From: Paraglomus occultum
Lineage: Eukaryota > Glomeromycota > Glomeromycetes > Paraglomerales > Paraglomeraceae
Reading direction: 5' to 3'
Assembly: GCA_910592205.1 (NCBI GenBank)
Contig: CAJVPJ010000022.1
Coordinates: 1-64,000, forward strand
Length of the DNA stretch: 64,000 nt
In this document: piece after piece, positions 44,516 through 57,835 of the stretch
Position numbering within the stretch: the first letter of the stretch is position 1
Layout: each line of letters begins with the position of its first letter
Notes under the pieces: generated by a model
Told to the model about the DNA's origin: nothing
The model's input: only the letters and a program-made list of their open reading frames with translations
The model's database searches: none
Program-made: the position numbers and the translations under genes

Positions 44516-47500
44516 GAAATTATCGGAAATCAAGGCGTATGAGACGTGATGCACAATATATTTTGATCCAGGATCAGTATTTATTAGAGACAAGAATTGA
44601 CCAATTAGGTATACGCATTCACTCGAAATTTTTTTTTTTCAGTTGATCACAAAAGCCGGCGGATCTTCAGCTTATTTCCTGCAAGCAAGAATTAAAGTCA
44701 TCACTAAGAAAGAATTGCCTTGCCTTTATCCTTTTAATATTGACAGCTTGCTCTATAAGTCATTTGGTTTGGTTTTGACAAGTCGACCTATACAGTCACA
44801 CGGTCGGGTGATTGTATAAATGAATTTGATAGTCATGTGATTAATTTATCTCGCAAACGCGTGACACAAAAGTATTGTTTTTATGATTATGACCATATTC
44901 TAAGTACTCCATATAAGCATAGTTCATTTTGATATTTCAAGACTCTTCATCCTCTTTCTGTGATTAGACATATTTGCAAACCATCCTAAGACCGTATTCC
45001 GTAATGTAGCGTATTTGAAATGTAACCCGAGCATATATAATAATCTGTTCATTAACTATATACTGTGATATTAGTTATACTGAAATCTCCCCACTGATAT
45101 TAATGTACAAAGATTGTTAAATAGTGACCAAGATTTCGAAGCAGATTTCACTATCGTCACAAGTAATTTACATATTAATATGTATCAAACAAATTAGGCA
45201 GAAGATGTTATATTCAATGTTATTTGCGGTCTTTATTAGCCACACGTACGGTGACTGCTAACAATATCGTTTGTTGCTAGCCAATCGGTCCATTAATTAT
45301 ATGAAGAAAGCAAATTATGTACAGTTAACAAATAAAATAGATATAAATATTCCCCTACGACATGTTAAGAGGGCGGTGACAAAAATTTATATATCCCACA
45401 GTTACGAATTAAATTAAATAAATTTAGCCTTGTTTGGAAGCTTATTAGATACTTCATTTAATAATAAATTTTCAGTATGAGATTATTTAATAAAATTAAT
45501 TCGCATCTGCTTTGCATGGAGAAAACTAAATTATTAACTATTTCCTGGGGAATTGCATCCCATTCCTCGGTCACAAATCTCATTAATTTGTCCACATTCT
45601 GTGGCCTCCGCCTTTCAACGTTATTTTTCATAACTTGCCATTTTCAATTGGGTTAATATCGGATTGTAGTCAATCGATAAATTATTTGGCAGCACGTGAT
45701 GTGTGCTTCGGATCATTGTCCCTTGTAAACGCCAACGTCTCCCATACATTCTTTGGGCTGCAGGTAGAAGTTGGGTTTGTAATATGCTCACATATCCATA
45801 ATTGCGTTGCTGGGCTTGCGCAATTCAGGTATAAAAAAAAGCAATTTCTATAGAGAAATACATATAACTGGACGATTCTTCTTGAAAAATTTACCAGCCC
45901 CTGTTTGGACAAATCAATCGCCAAAGGCGGGTAATTATAACATGATGGTAATAAATATGTAGTAATTAATATTATACATTCTTCGGAATAGATTATTACG
46001 TCTTCTAATCGATGATTTTGAAGTCAAACGATTTCATTCTTGATTAAAATATATATTATATTTAACAAAAATAGTACGTTCAATTAGGAGATTGGTGTCG
46101 TGTCGTTATTCCTTATAGTTAAAAGTATAGAAATGCGTTGTGTTAGATTACGTTCTCTTATCGCACGTTAATAGGCTATTTCTAAAATTTTACGCCAGTT
46201 TTGCGACCGTAGCGTTTTGTTTGCATTTTACCCCGTTTTTTTATATACATACCATTTTTATATATAATTTATTATTTTTCTACTCATTATGTAAAATGGA
46301 CTAAAACTTCTCTGCAACACTACAGGAATTCTAACTACCACAGAAACTTGTTGCGCCTTTTCAGCAAGCGCAAAAGAACACTCACAGCAGACTATTCGCC
46401 GTGTACCAATTTCACGAGCTGTGACGCTCTCAATTTACACATATTGACGAATTTTATTAAAATTTCCCAACTTTGTTTTTGCATCAATAATAATCCTGAA
46501 AAAGTGTAAATATGTAAATAAGTAGATAGCAGTGAAATACACAATTGTATTTATAGTCGTTAAAAAGAGTCATAGAATAAATATCTTTATCTTCAACGCG
46601 TACTATTGTTTGATTCAAGCTCCAACGCCTTAACAACAACGAATAAATTCTGCAGCCTAAAAAATGAGAATACTTGTTTTGAAGTACTCGTTCATCAACA
46701 TTGCATTTAGTTGCTATCCGACTACCACATAGATTGTTACGCACATGCCTTTTCAAGAACTTTACAACAGACAGGACTGGCTACCTGACTTGGCAACTTT
46801 TACAAGCTGTAGCCACAAAGCGCTTTCGATTTGCAATTTACATATTAACTTTGCATTACCGATAACTTAACAAGTCGAATGAGTGACTTACCGTAAGTAA
46901 TTATTTTATGTTTGTTTTTGCAAATGTATGGATCAAATGGTTAAGAGTGAGAGTGAAAGCAGCGAGTTTGACGAAGAGGACGCGACGCGTTTAGTATAGA
47001 TTGTTTACATAAATTTTTATAACATTTTTAGAACGAAACAGAAGTAATGTAATCGGTTATCTATTTTTAAACACAAATACGATATAAACTATAATCTATC
47101 AAGCAATTTAACCAGCATCAGCAAAAAATCATTCCAAAAAGACAACCGGCGCTTTAACTTAATTAATAATTACTAATAATGACCGAATGGAATCGAAGAT
47201 AATTGATACATTTGTATGCATTTACAAAATTATGCAATATTTATATAGAAAGATACTTGTACTTGTTCTGAAACTATTCGAAATGAATCGAGCCTTATAC
47301 TTACGTGAGTTGTGGAGTGAATATTTTGGCAAGGTCATTTAAATAACATGTTCAAGATAGTCACAAGTGATATAACTTTTTATACGACAAAGAAAATGTC
47401 GGGATAGAAAGTTGACTAAATTATGAAAGAAACATAAAGAATAGCTATTTGATGGTTCTGGAGTTAGACAACCATAAGTCGTTCTTAACGGTTTAATTTT

Positions 47501-49873
47501 CTCACATAAAGATACCCGTTTAATTAGTTATCAAAATTGGGTAATGGTTTCCCGTAATAATAACTGATGTCTAGTTGCTCATGTCATAGAGTTTAACAGA
47601 TTTGCAGAGGTTTTATTATTACAAAATGTACTATCTCTCACATTGTTATTAAATTACGTTTATTGACTTAAGTTCTAACGACGTTGTGTAATATTATCAA
47701 TACTCATATTTACTGTACATAATAATTACACGCATATGGGAGAAATGCGATCGAAATGGACAAAGGTTAAATGCAGGGTTAGTTAAAACAAAAGTTTCCA
47801 GTAGCAAACCAAGGAGTAAACACCATTCTACTTTTGTATTTAATTTACTTTAGCCAAACAGCTTATCATAATCTATGAAAAACAAAAAAAAATAGAGCAG
47901 TTGACTATGCACGGTGAATTATTTATGAAAAAGGCACCTTCTCGATAATATGTGTTCAGCGTATTTAGCTTTAGAGAGAGAGAGCGCGCGTTTGGCCATT
48001 ATGATACATACAAAAAATTATTGACTATCACTACCCCTCTAACACTGTCAATAACGATGACGAAGTGTGTAGGCGGTGTATTCCTTTGAAAATATAAGTA
48101 AAAGTTACAATATCTCACTATCGTACTGGCTTTCATACACACGTTTCCATCGTATCACATGAGTGAGAACATAATGAATTATTATACCATTACTTTATGA
48201 CTTCACGTAGGATTATTTACAATATGTTAGTCAAGCAATTTATCTACTGGTTAGTCGCCAAAGAATAAGTTATAATTATTATTACAAGCCGACATCATGC
48301 TTTAAAACGATTAGAAATTTTGCAATAACATGATAAATTACGTCATTTTAAAATTTTTCCTGTTGATACATTCCTTGTTGTTGCAATGGCATTTTTTCCC
48401 CCGCAAGAGTGTAGCAATTTTATCATTATTATTATGATAATGTTTCAGATACAAAGGCGAATATAATAGACTACTACAAACATTTATAACTAATAACGTA
48501 CGTAGTAACATTACAAAATTGATTTAAACCATGAGTAAAATCATGACCGCAATTGTCATATAATATTATCCCTAGATTTTCATGTCTTCTGCATTATAAT
48601 TATTAATAATTAACATGTTTTATTTTAGTTACCAGACAATTATAACCCACCATTCAGGATAAATAATTTTATGCTTAATATTAAGCCCTAAATTCAAATA
48701 AATTTAATATTGTTTGGCTAACCATTATCTGCAATTACATTTTTAGTTCTTTGAGGCATATATTAATTAAATTTAATATGTTTTAAAGTAAATTTTGTTG
48801 TCACTTTTGCTTTAATAAAGTCTTTAGCCTTCGTAAACGCTTACTTCTCCTTTTGCTTATTATTATAGCATTTTTTAATTTCCATACCGTTGTATTAGTA
48901 TAATAGTTTTAACAGTTTCTATTACTATAGGAAGATTGAACAGTTTGCAGAGGCCAGTAATTTGTGAGCGTTTTGCAATTATTGTTTGTTTGTTTTTTTT
49001 TTTAAAAAAATCAACATTGTTTTGACTCCCAATATACATCCCAACAAGATGCCTCAAAGGAAAGACGACATATTATAAAGTAAAGAGACTAGTGCTTTAA
49101 ATTTTATTGAACTTTGCTTAGCAAAAATTTGAAAAAAAAAAAGCCATAAAAGTTTTAGAATCCAAGCTCGAGCATAAGCTACTAAATAAAATGGTTTATG
49201 TTACGCAAATTTAGTCTTTCGTCCATTCTAAATTTAACGAAAGTATGCTTCTCAGTACTCAGAAGAGAAAAGAAAAAAATTTTAAGCTTATTAATCTAAT
49301 TTTCCATAATAATAACAATATGTGCATAACTTGATAGGATAGTCACTTAAGTGTAAACATGAAGAACAAACGACAAAAAACGCAAATCTTAGCATTAGCA
49401 TAAATAGTTGGGGATTATTACACGCAAAAGGGATAAAATTGACAAGTTTAAACAAAATCGACAAGATAATTTAAATTTGGAAAAGTAAAACGACAAACGA
49501 TAACACAGCAAAACTATTATTACGGGAGAGCGAGAAAACGAAAAGGGACGTGTATGAGCTTTCCATCACGAATGTCAACAAATGTGTGAATTGTGACCAA
49601 CAAAAAGCTATCATACAAGTATTACTTGAAAAAAATTGTCTAAAAGTTGGTATTTCATTCATAGTAGTAGAATAGAAAAAATGCAGGGTCATGTAGAAAG
49701 GCATAAAGAAAAAATCTTCTACAAGCATAACAAGTCAGCTTATTAATTCATAGTTCTTTAAAGTACTTAATTCATAGTTCTTATTATGTATTCATAATTC
49801 TTTATACATTTAACGATTATTTAAATTAAACGTCCACTTTTCATCTGTATCAAATCGTGTTTAAAATGACTTC
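44516..49873. other. Long AT-rich intergenic region with a transposon fragment
   Basis: About 5.4 kb. Apart from the Tc1/mariner fragment at 45361-45924, only short frames are seen. A 24-codon acidic frame near 46926-46999 (MDQMVKSESESSEFDEEDAT) resembles a transposase N terminus but is not supported further. Near 49741-49812 a motif like aattcatagttctt occurs three times, downstream of the kinase stop. Confidence 0.45.
45361..45924 (-). mobile_element. Truncated Tc1/mariner copy with transposase relic
   Basis: It begins CATGTTAAGAGGGCGGTGACAAAAAT, matching the left end of the full element at 60536, and continues into minus-strand coding sequence. The frame 45924-45682 holds DNDPKHTSRAAK, the conserved Tc1 block around the second catalytic Asp. 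Further on are degenerate YNPI and MGCNSPGNS stretches with stops. The other end is missing, so the copy is truncated and dead. It lacks the insertion found in the 60-62 kb copy. Confidence 0.82.
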
Positions 49874-51283
49874 TCACTCTCCCCTTTGAGATGCATGTTT
49901 GTCATTAATATGAGACATTCCATCCATTACAACCATATCTTTTGAGATGCCTGTCTCATTCAGCTTTGCATAATTCCAGTTTTTGCTCACATCAGATGGA
50001 CTGAATGGCAAAATCCGACTATAATAGTACGCACGTTGATATTGATTTAGGGGATATGCATCAGCACTCCATGCATCAGTTAAATCATCTTCTGCTTTAG
50101 TAAATTGGCTAGAGATTTCATTTGGTGAGGGATTATCACATAGATCACAAATCCACTGCCCCAAAATTTCATTCAACTCAGCAGCAGATGGTCTTACTTC
50201 TAGGTCAGCATTCCAACATCTTTTCATGAGTGTTTCATAGACAGCAGGCATGCCCTCAATATGATATGGTCGTAAGCCATTACAAATTTCAATGGCAAGA
50301 TTTAAATCATGATCTCTATTAGCAAAAGGTCTATATCCTGATGCAAGTTCCCACATGATGATACCAAATGCATAAATATCAGCTTCTTGTGTGTGAGGTG
50401 CACCCCGCAAAACTTCTGGTGCAATATATGGAAGAACACCATATATATGGTCATCAGCTATCTTGTCAACTGGTCCACAAAGACCAAGATCTGCAATTCG
50501 TGCATCTGTTGAAATAGACTCATCTTCTACCAACAGGTTTCCTCCATGCAAATCCTTATGTACCAGATTGCGCTTGTGCACATCATCCAATCCTCCTGCT
50601 ATTCCCCACAACATATCAATCTTTTCCTTCCAGTTCAAGTCACCTTTGATGGCTTCTAAGTATTTATGCAAATCACCGTTCTGGTAATAACGCATGACAA
50701 CCATATAAGCACCAGTGGGATCTCTGGTAAAGCCAATTGTGTCAGCAACACTGTGACTTTGAAGAGCTTTGTAATGAAGTTTGACCTGCCTGTAATTTTT
50801 TGATGCTATTAGTAATATCTAATTTTAAATTTAGAAAACTAACGAATAATAATTTACTTGCTGGATGAAATAATCAGTGAGTTTCTGCGAGTTGTCCAAT
50901 CTTTTCAGAGCAACCTTCATTGGACCGTTACGAAGCCATTCTTGGCTTCCTTCATCCCAAAGTTCTCTAGGACCTTCAAGCCAGATAGCAGAATAAACGG
51001 TACTGAAGCCTCCCCTGGCTTCTTCTTGGATCAAAGAAAAATCCAAGAATTCAATGAATAGCAAATAATCGCCGCATTGCCTCGCACCCAGCTGCGTCTC
51101 TTTAATCAGACGGTTCAACTGAATACTTCCGCTATCCCATGAAGAATTTTCTTCAAAATATTGACTTTCACAGTATTGACACCATGCGAAGTTAGTCCTT
51201 GGGAAACGGCAATCTGGACAGATGCCTTTGTCTATGGTAGGCAATTCTTCCGGCGAGGTGCTGGGGCCCTGGTCGCTATACAT
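49874..51283 (-). CDS. Tyrosine-kinase-like (TKL) protein kinase
   Basis: Two exons, 51283..50858 and 50785..49874, giving 445 residues. The N terminus has CPDC (22-25) and CQYC (35-38), a zinc-ribbon-like motif typical of a hugely expanded kinase family in arbuscular mycorrhizal fungi. The kinase domain covers about 85-365: glycine loop GGFSTVY (91-97), VALK with Lys127, the catalytic loop HKDLHGGN (218-225) in place of HRD, the metal site DLG (Asp241) in place of DFG, GVLPYIAPEVL, and DIYAFGIIMWELASGYRPF. The essential Lys, Asp and Asn are kept, so activity is plausible. HKD and DLG are normal for this family. The C-terminal 80 residues are not recognised. Its substrate is unknown; signalling in host or stress response is inference. 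Confidence 0.93.
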
Positions 51284-52325
51284 GATAATGGGCTGTAAAT
51301 CATACTTAAGTTAGATAACGACTCCAAATCGTCACGCCACATTTAAGCGCACCAACACAAATCTTACTACGGGTGAAACCTGTTTAAATCAGCGGGTCTG
51401 GTTTACTGATTTTGGCCAGTTTACCATCAGAAAATTGTTTAACTAGAGAAAGTTTCTAATTAAAGATCGGAGAGGGATTTTGCAGCTTGTTTCCTTCGGA
51501 TTTCGGCTCCGCAAACCTTCGATTTTTTGTCTTTAATCAGGTAAAAAACTCCCCTAGCAAGCAAAGGTCGTAAGGCGGCCGTTGAACCCGAGACCGGTTC
51601 AATCAGCGCCGGTTTAAACAGATTTCACCTGTATTAAACCTTTTAATTCGGAAAATTTCATGTCCGTACGCACTATATTCATCCGTTTATCACTTTGACA
51701 ATGTTGAGCATCTAATTCTTGAGTGCGACACAAATTTTTCATTTATCGTTATTAGGTGACACCCCGGAGTTTTCATCGAGTCTAGCTAGCTTCGAATCTC
51801 GCATGATTAAAGTCACACGGTTTTATTCGCATGTAATAAGAAAAAAGGAAGAACGGGCGCGCGGTAAAATATTTCCCAATTTTTAAATAATAGATTATAC
51901 CGTATGAAATTTAGTCCTAACTGTAAAGCTCTCCGAGAATACAAAGCGAGCTTAGTATTAGGCACTTTATTTAAATCCGATTCGAAATTTTAATATTAGG
52001 AGACATCTGTATACAAGGCTCGGCATAAAGGGAGGCCATGTCAGATTGCCTTATTAGACGAAAGTTCAATAACAGAAATCCACACTATTATTAACAAGAA
52101 CCGACTATATTATTAACATCATTACGCGTTACACGAATTTGTCAGCTTTATTTAGGTAAAAATAAATTAAGGCATTATAATACGTCTACGTTCTATCCTT
52201 AATTTTTAGCCTGCAGCGGAAAAAATAATCAATAAGAAACTTTCTTACGTTCAAACAAACAGTCTTATTGTATATACCTATAAGTCATAATCAAATCACC
52301 ACCATCTGATTTCCATAAAAGATTT
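51284..52325. other. Intergenic region containing a MITE
   Basis: The space between the kinase start and the 3' end of the WDR48-like gene. Besides the element at 51370-51631 it holds only AT-rich sequence with no recognisable frame. The element starts 87 bp upstream of the kinase start codon. Confidence 0.5.
51370..51631. mobile_element. MITE with TA target and about 25-bp imperfect terminal repeats
   Basis: The left end CGGGTGAAACCTGTTTAAA and the reverse complement of the right end, CAGGTGAAATCTGTTTAAA, differ at two positions, and both sides are flanked by TA. At 262 bp with no coding capacity it fits a Stowaway/Tc1-mariner-type MITE. It sits in the kinase promoter region. Confidence 0.8.
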
Positions 52326-55300
52326 CTAACCGTAGATAGGGTCATCGTTGCTTGCAAAGGCTGGTATGAGAAAGGTAATCTGATTAGATTCTGCACATCT
52401 AATTGTTCTTAAAACACACAGTATGCATACTTGATCATTGCACAGCAATTCTAGCCACATTTCAGGCCTCATAGGGGAAGCACGGCGTTTTTCTGCTTCA
52501 GAATCGCTGTCCTGTTTGTCGGATATAGTAGCAGAATGTGTAGCCTGAGAATCGGTAGCCGAAAGTTCCAACTTCTCTACTACGTAGCTAAGCACTTTAC
52601 GGATTCTGAGCATCCGAGGAGCTGTTAATCTAGTATTACTACTTTGTTATAATGTGTGTGGTGATATAGATGAGATAAGGAATACTTTAATATGTTTGGG
52701 AATAATTTTGCATATTCTCTGCGTTCACTTACCCCGTCGGCAAGTCGTTGAGGTTTGATCCTTCGTGTGGTTTGAGTACAAAACTGACCTTTGGTTGTTC
52801 TTTAACGAGCACCTTATTCTAATTCGTATTGATTCATTTTTTGTCAGTTTATATTAGATTATAATCTGGCAATTATGGCTCCCTGGGAAAGTCGAAAAAC
52901 TTTCTCACCAGTGCGAATATTGGAAAAATCCGGAAAAGGTTAACTTTAAAAGGGTCATGTAGCCTTCACATACCTTAATTAAAAACTCTAATAACCACAA
53001 AGGAGCCTTTTGTTCTATGAGTTCTGCATCATTTGCAAGTGTCCCGACTGTACCTCTGTATATCACAACGCTTGTCGAGGCTTCTGATGAGTCTTCTGAA
53101 ATAATGACTTTTGTATGATGTGGAATATTTATGGTTGGGGTATCTTGAGGATCTATTTGAGCGAATGGTGGTTGGACAATGTAATGTAGTTGTCTTATCG
53201 GTTGGCTAATAACAGGAGAAGCAGCTGGAGATGGCGTGTCGGATTTAACTGTTTGGTCACTTTTGGAAGTTGGAGAGTTGCTCTATTAAGCAAGAGAAGG
53301 ACTGTTAGTAAGATGACATATAATTGAAAAGGAAAGAATCCGAAAAACGAAAAAAAAGGAAAGAGCAAATTGATACTGATGCCCAAAATGAATAAGGGAG
53401 AGTGAAATTAAAATCTTTCGGCGGATTAAAGTTAGTATTTTAGTTGTAATTTGTTTACATATGCTCACTTTTGTCTCTTCCTCGTCATCAGTTTTCGGAG
53501 GTTCTTCATTATCTTGATCGCGAAACACTAGCTTCTTATCTATTACTCTGGAGTTGGGATAATCTTTGGGCTGTTCCAAGTAGTTTAGATTTTCGGTCTT
53601 AGGGTCCGCATTTGGCGAACGCGCTTTCCTGGCGTTATTAATACTTCTAAATATAGACGTCACAAACGAGGATGACCCGGTATTATTTGAGCCTTGATTA
53701 ACCAACGCCGGCGGAGGTAATTGAATTTTTGCTTGATCGTTTTTATTTTCAGACATGGCTGCTCCGGACTGTGTAGACGGACTAGTAGGCGTTGGTGGTT
53801 TATGTAAGTCGGAAAAATAGTCTTGCGTTGGTCCTGTAGTTGCTGGAGCTGTAAAGGGACCAGCGAATGCAGCCAACGATTTTGTTGGGGAATTAGGCAT
53901 CGCCGCCGCCGTAGGAGATGCGATTGGAGATTGAGTACTAGTTGGTGACTTTGGAGACAGGATATCAATGCCCCTTTGATAAGGTTTTTGTGTTGGACGA
54001 TCGTTTAAATGTTCAGCTTGCATAGTTGCTGGTGGGAATGAAATGTGATTCGGTGGTGTAGCTCGCGTTGGAGATTGTGGTAAGGCCTCTTGGGAATATT
54101 TATGGATATCATTGAGTGATTGCTGTCTTTGGATGCTCTGTTGTTGCTTTTCCGCGAATGCTCGGCTCTCCTCGTATGCTTTTATTTCAGCTTGTGTAAA
54201 TTCTTGGAATAGATATCGCAATACCCACTTACCGAGATTGACTTGAAGAAAACAAACTATTAAATTCCATGGTTACAAAACTGATGGCCGGAACTATTTC
54301 TAGTTACCTCGGTAATCTTCGCGGAATTCATAGTCTTCTGGAGGCGATTCTATTTCATCTGCATATACCTCAGCATCGAAGCACTGGAACTCGTCTAGAT
54401 GTATTGTTAATGCCTTCAATGAAATAATATTATGTAAATATATTATGGATAAATATCTTAAATAAAGGCAACAACTACAAATATACTCACACCAATTCTA
54501 GTGTCTATGGCAGCCCACGTGGGTATTGACTCTATTGTGTTTATTTCCTGATAAACTTCTTCTAAATCGCGCTTACCGAACGTCTTCAATTTAACACACT
54601 AATAAAGCAATATATAATGATTTAATAAAAGTATTTCAATGAATATCTTCAAATTTTGTTTAAACGTCCTTGCCTTAATAATATCCCAGAGTGCTACTTC
54701 TCCAGCAGTATCGACTGTTAACACATGTCTTCTGTTGTTCAAAGAACAATGCTTTGTTAGACCGTGTTGACCTAAGGGAACGAACAAATAAACAACCGAT
54801 AAATTGTGCGTCTACTATGCAGAATTGTTTTTCTCACAATAATCGAGTTTCGTCGCGGTATACCTTGAATTGTAGTATCAGGTGCATCTCTGATGGGAAT
54901 GGGGTCATCTAAATCGTCATCGCCAAATGTAGAATCATCGTGCACATTCATGGAATGAACTGTCGCAGCATCCGAATCGACTGCTCCATTATATGAGTAT
55001 GACAATTTAATCAGCGCAGAAGGCGAAACCGATGATGAAGGAGATGTGGGTGGCGAAGAAGATGCGCTTGCAAACGCTTTGGCTCTACGACGTGAGCGGC
55101 TGGGAACGTCTAACTGAATATAAATCGAAAACCAATCAGTAATTAAGAAATAACGATATTTTCGAATGAATATGATTGCAGTAAGACGTACCCATCTGTT
55201 AATAGTCGATTTGGCAGTCGCTGTCCATATAAACTCATTGTCAAGTGCCAAAATCTTGCAATAGATAAAAGTTAAGCATATACGCGTGACATTTAAACAT

Positions 55301-56675
55301 GTTAAATATTCGGCGTTGAAGAGCTTACTTTCATTACTCCAGCTGCCTCTCTTGATATTGCAACACATTCCCCATCTCCACTGTAGTCGGTTCTCGTGAC
55401 CAAACCGTCTTTACTACCAGTATAAAAAGTCTCCAGTCTCGGATGGTCAGAGTACAAAGCCCATACTGAGTCTGAGTGAATTGTGAATGTATTGACACAG
55501 CGTTGAGCAGACAATGACCATAATTTAATGGTCGTGTCGGACGATCCGGATAGTATCTACATGGGAAAGATTTGTATATCATCTTAGTAATAGCTTCAGA
55601 TGGCTTCACGCCGATAATCAAAACTTACCAAGTCCCCATCATCGCTGACTAGCACGGCTCTTATGTTGTCCGTATGGCCAGTAAATTTCATTATTTGTTT
55701 ATTTGACCTCGGATCCCAGACACGAATTATCTATATAACCAGCACAATTAGAACAGTCTTATTGGTAAAAAACACAAAAGTTGTTCAGACCTTCTCTGGT
55801 GACCCAGACACAATAACAGTTCCAGATGGATTGCAAGCAAGTGCATAAATAGACGATTTGGGAGATGTCTCTGAGATTAAGGCTATTTGTAAAATAGGCA
55901 ATGGCTTTAAAATACGATTATATGATTTTCAGTAGTAAATGCGTGAATATCGATTTACCTCTGGGATCCATATCTGTGAAATCTAAAGACGTAATGGCTG
56001 AAGACGGTCGACATTCGTTAATATCCCAGATGGCTATTTTCCTATCGAATCCACCGCTTGCCACCCAACAAGGTCCAGGAGCATATGCAAGTGCCTTGAT
56101 GTAGTCAGAATGATATCCAATCGTAATAGACTTGTTAGATTTGTGTGGATGCCATAGTTGTAGTGTCCTATCAGATGAGGCAGAGATGACTATTTCATGC
56201 CTTGCCATGAAATCATTGTAAAAATATTATTAATAAGGAACGACAACGTTTAAACGGGTTGAATTGAAAAAGAAGACATACGAGTTTCATTCCCATGACA
56301 TAACACAATATCATTGACCCAATCTGTATGGCCCTGATACTCTTGCCGAAATGTGGTGGGAATTGACGGTGTCAACCTATCACTATCGACCTCCCAGCTC
56401 TCATTCTCATCCCCATCATCGTCAACATTCTTGCCCAGTAATCCATTAGCAGATGACGAGGATACTTTTTTTTGTTGTCTAAATGGCAAATGTAAATCCC
56501 AAGAATAAATGAGCCCGTCTCTTCCAGCAGTGTAAAGTATTCCTTCCGGTCGCCCAGTCTTAGGATTTACAGTTGTTGTATCAAGTGCTAAGGAATTTGC
56601 ACCCAAAAAATGACCTTGTTCCTTATTATCGTGTGATATCACATAAGATACTCGACGTCGAGGCCCTCGTCTCAT
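52326..56675 (-). CDS. WDR48: WDR48/UAF1-like WD40 activator of deubiquitinases
   Basis: A fourteen-exon gene on the minus strand: 56675..56282, 56189..55959, 55882..55791, 55730..55629, 55556..55329, 55254..55192, 55113..54864, 54771..54674, 54598..54491, 54413..54308, 54241..53469, 53282..52974, 52812..52733 and 52629..52326. All phases agree, giving 1,045 residues. UAF1/WDR48 (fission yeast Bun107) binds and activates USP1/12/46-type deubiquitinases. WD repeats span about 25-350 ([75 protein letters not shown]). After an ancillary region ([16 protein letters not shown]) comes a long Pro/Ser/Thr linker in exon 11. The C-terminal DUF3337 ubiquitin-like part follows ([40 protein letters not shown]). 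Intron 8 uses a GC donor and intron 3 a GTCTGA donor. The last 30 residues diverge from the family. Confidence 0.93.
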
Positions 56676-57505
56676 TTTAAAATATACTCAAAGTGATCTA
56701 TTTTGACGAAGGGGAGTTCAAATTTAAATAGGTTTAGACACATTGCAATTGATTGGACAGGACAATTTTTGCGTTCCGTTTCAATTTCTTAAAATAACTG
56801 TCTTAATATTAATTAACTACGATCTTATTTTATAAAAATGCATTTACTCATTCTGGCGAGGTGTCCTATATAGTCTTCTACCAATGCTATGACTAGCTTA
56901 TCGCATTCTTTCTGAAATTGGAAGACTCGTTAGCTTAGAGTAGGACGTGCATTCAGCATTCGTCGTCTATACGCCGCGTACTTTACGATTTAATAAAAAT
57001 GGCTCGACGTTGAAAACGCATAATATCAATTCTGCAGTAAATTTGATAATGTAACCACATCTTCTACCAAAATCATACTTGTCTTGTTGCGAAACGTATT
57101 GGTCTGTTCGTTTAAATGTTAAACTAGATTTATCAATAATACAAAGAAATCATTGTGTTTCGTTACTTTAAACGTGCGTCTTGTTAGTGGACATTATTAT
57201 AAGTGAAATGTGTAAGGCTTGAATCAATCGTTTCGTGTCCTTAACACTAACATGATTAACAGTTGCGTTACATCGTTCGAATTACCCGTATGTATTAGGA
57301 TTCAAAAACTTCTGCAAGACTTTTGTTGCATATATGCCGGTATCTTTAATATCAATTGCCTGGCTTTTCACCACGTTCTAACTTAGAACACGTGGGTCTA
57401 AATCAAGAATGTTAATATTACACAGATCTTGGATAGTCACATGTCACCAGAATTATCTAAAAATGTCGTCAATCTCCCGATGCTGCACGATAACCGAGCA
57501 ACAAG
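56676..57505. other. Divergent intergenic region, WDR48-like / HIG1
   Basis: Some 830 bp between two start codons on opposite strands. It should hold both promoters and leaders. No coding motif or repeat was recognised. Confidence 0.5.
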
Positions 57506-57835
57506 ATGTCTAATCGTGAGATTGAAGATGATGACGTACAATACGAAACAGGCACCGAGCGAGCACTTAGAAAAATGAAGGAGGAGCCACTGGTTCCCGC
57601 AGGTTGATTTATCGTTCACTACTTTAATCTCTTTAATCAACTCTGTCTAAATAGTTGCAATATTATAGGAATCTTTGTAACTACTTTCGCAATTGTTGCG
57701 GCTGCAATCAGCTTGCACAGAGGAAACTCTGCCATGTTTCAAAAAATGTTGAGACTACGTGTTGCTGCGCAAGGGTTTACTGTGGCTGTTCTTCTTGGTG
57801 GGGGCCTATTGTATCAAAATAAACGAAAAACATAA
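57506..57835 (+). CDS. HIG1-domain protein, Rcf1/HIGD2-like
   Basis: Two exons, 57506..57602 and 57669..57835, joined in phase to give 87 residues. HIG1 proteins of the mitochondrial inner membrane support cytochrome c oxidase and respiratory supercomplex assembly. Seen here: an acidic N terminus, then KMKEEPLVPAGIFVTTFAIV (first helix with the family's EPLVP-G motif), the loop HRGNSAMFQKMLRLRVAAQG carrying R-x-R-x3-Q, typical of the Rcf1/type-2 branch, and a second helix FTVAVLLGGGLLY. The protein ends KRKT. It is shorter than yeast Rcf1 (159 residues) and closer to animal HIGD2A. Neither exon is long enough to stand out as a frame. The gene is divergent from WDR48. Confidence 0.9.

Noticed and set aside
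46926-46999. Short acidic frame MDQMVKSESESSEFDEEDAT
   Set aside because: Resembles a transposase N terminus, but only 24 codons and nothing recognisable follows.
56190-56208. WDR48-like exon 2 starting at MARHEIVIS
   Set aside because: The acceptor after GCAAG breaks the frame. The acceptor at 56190 joins in phase and gives NET-LISASSD, matching the family.
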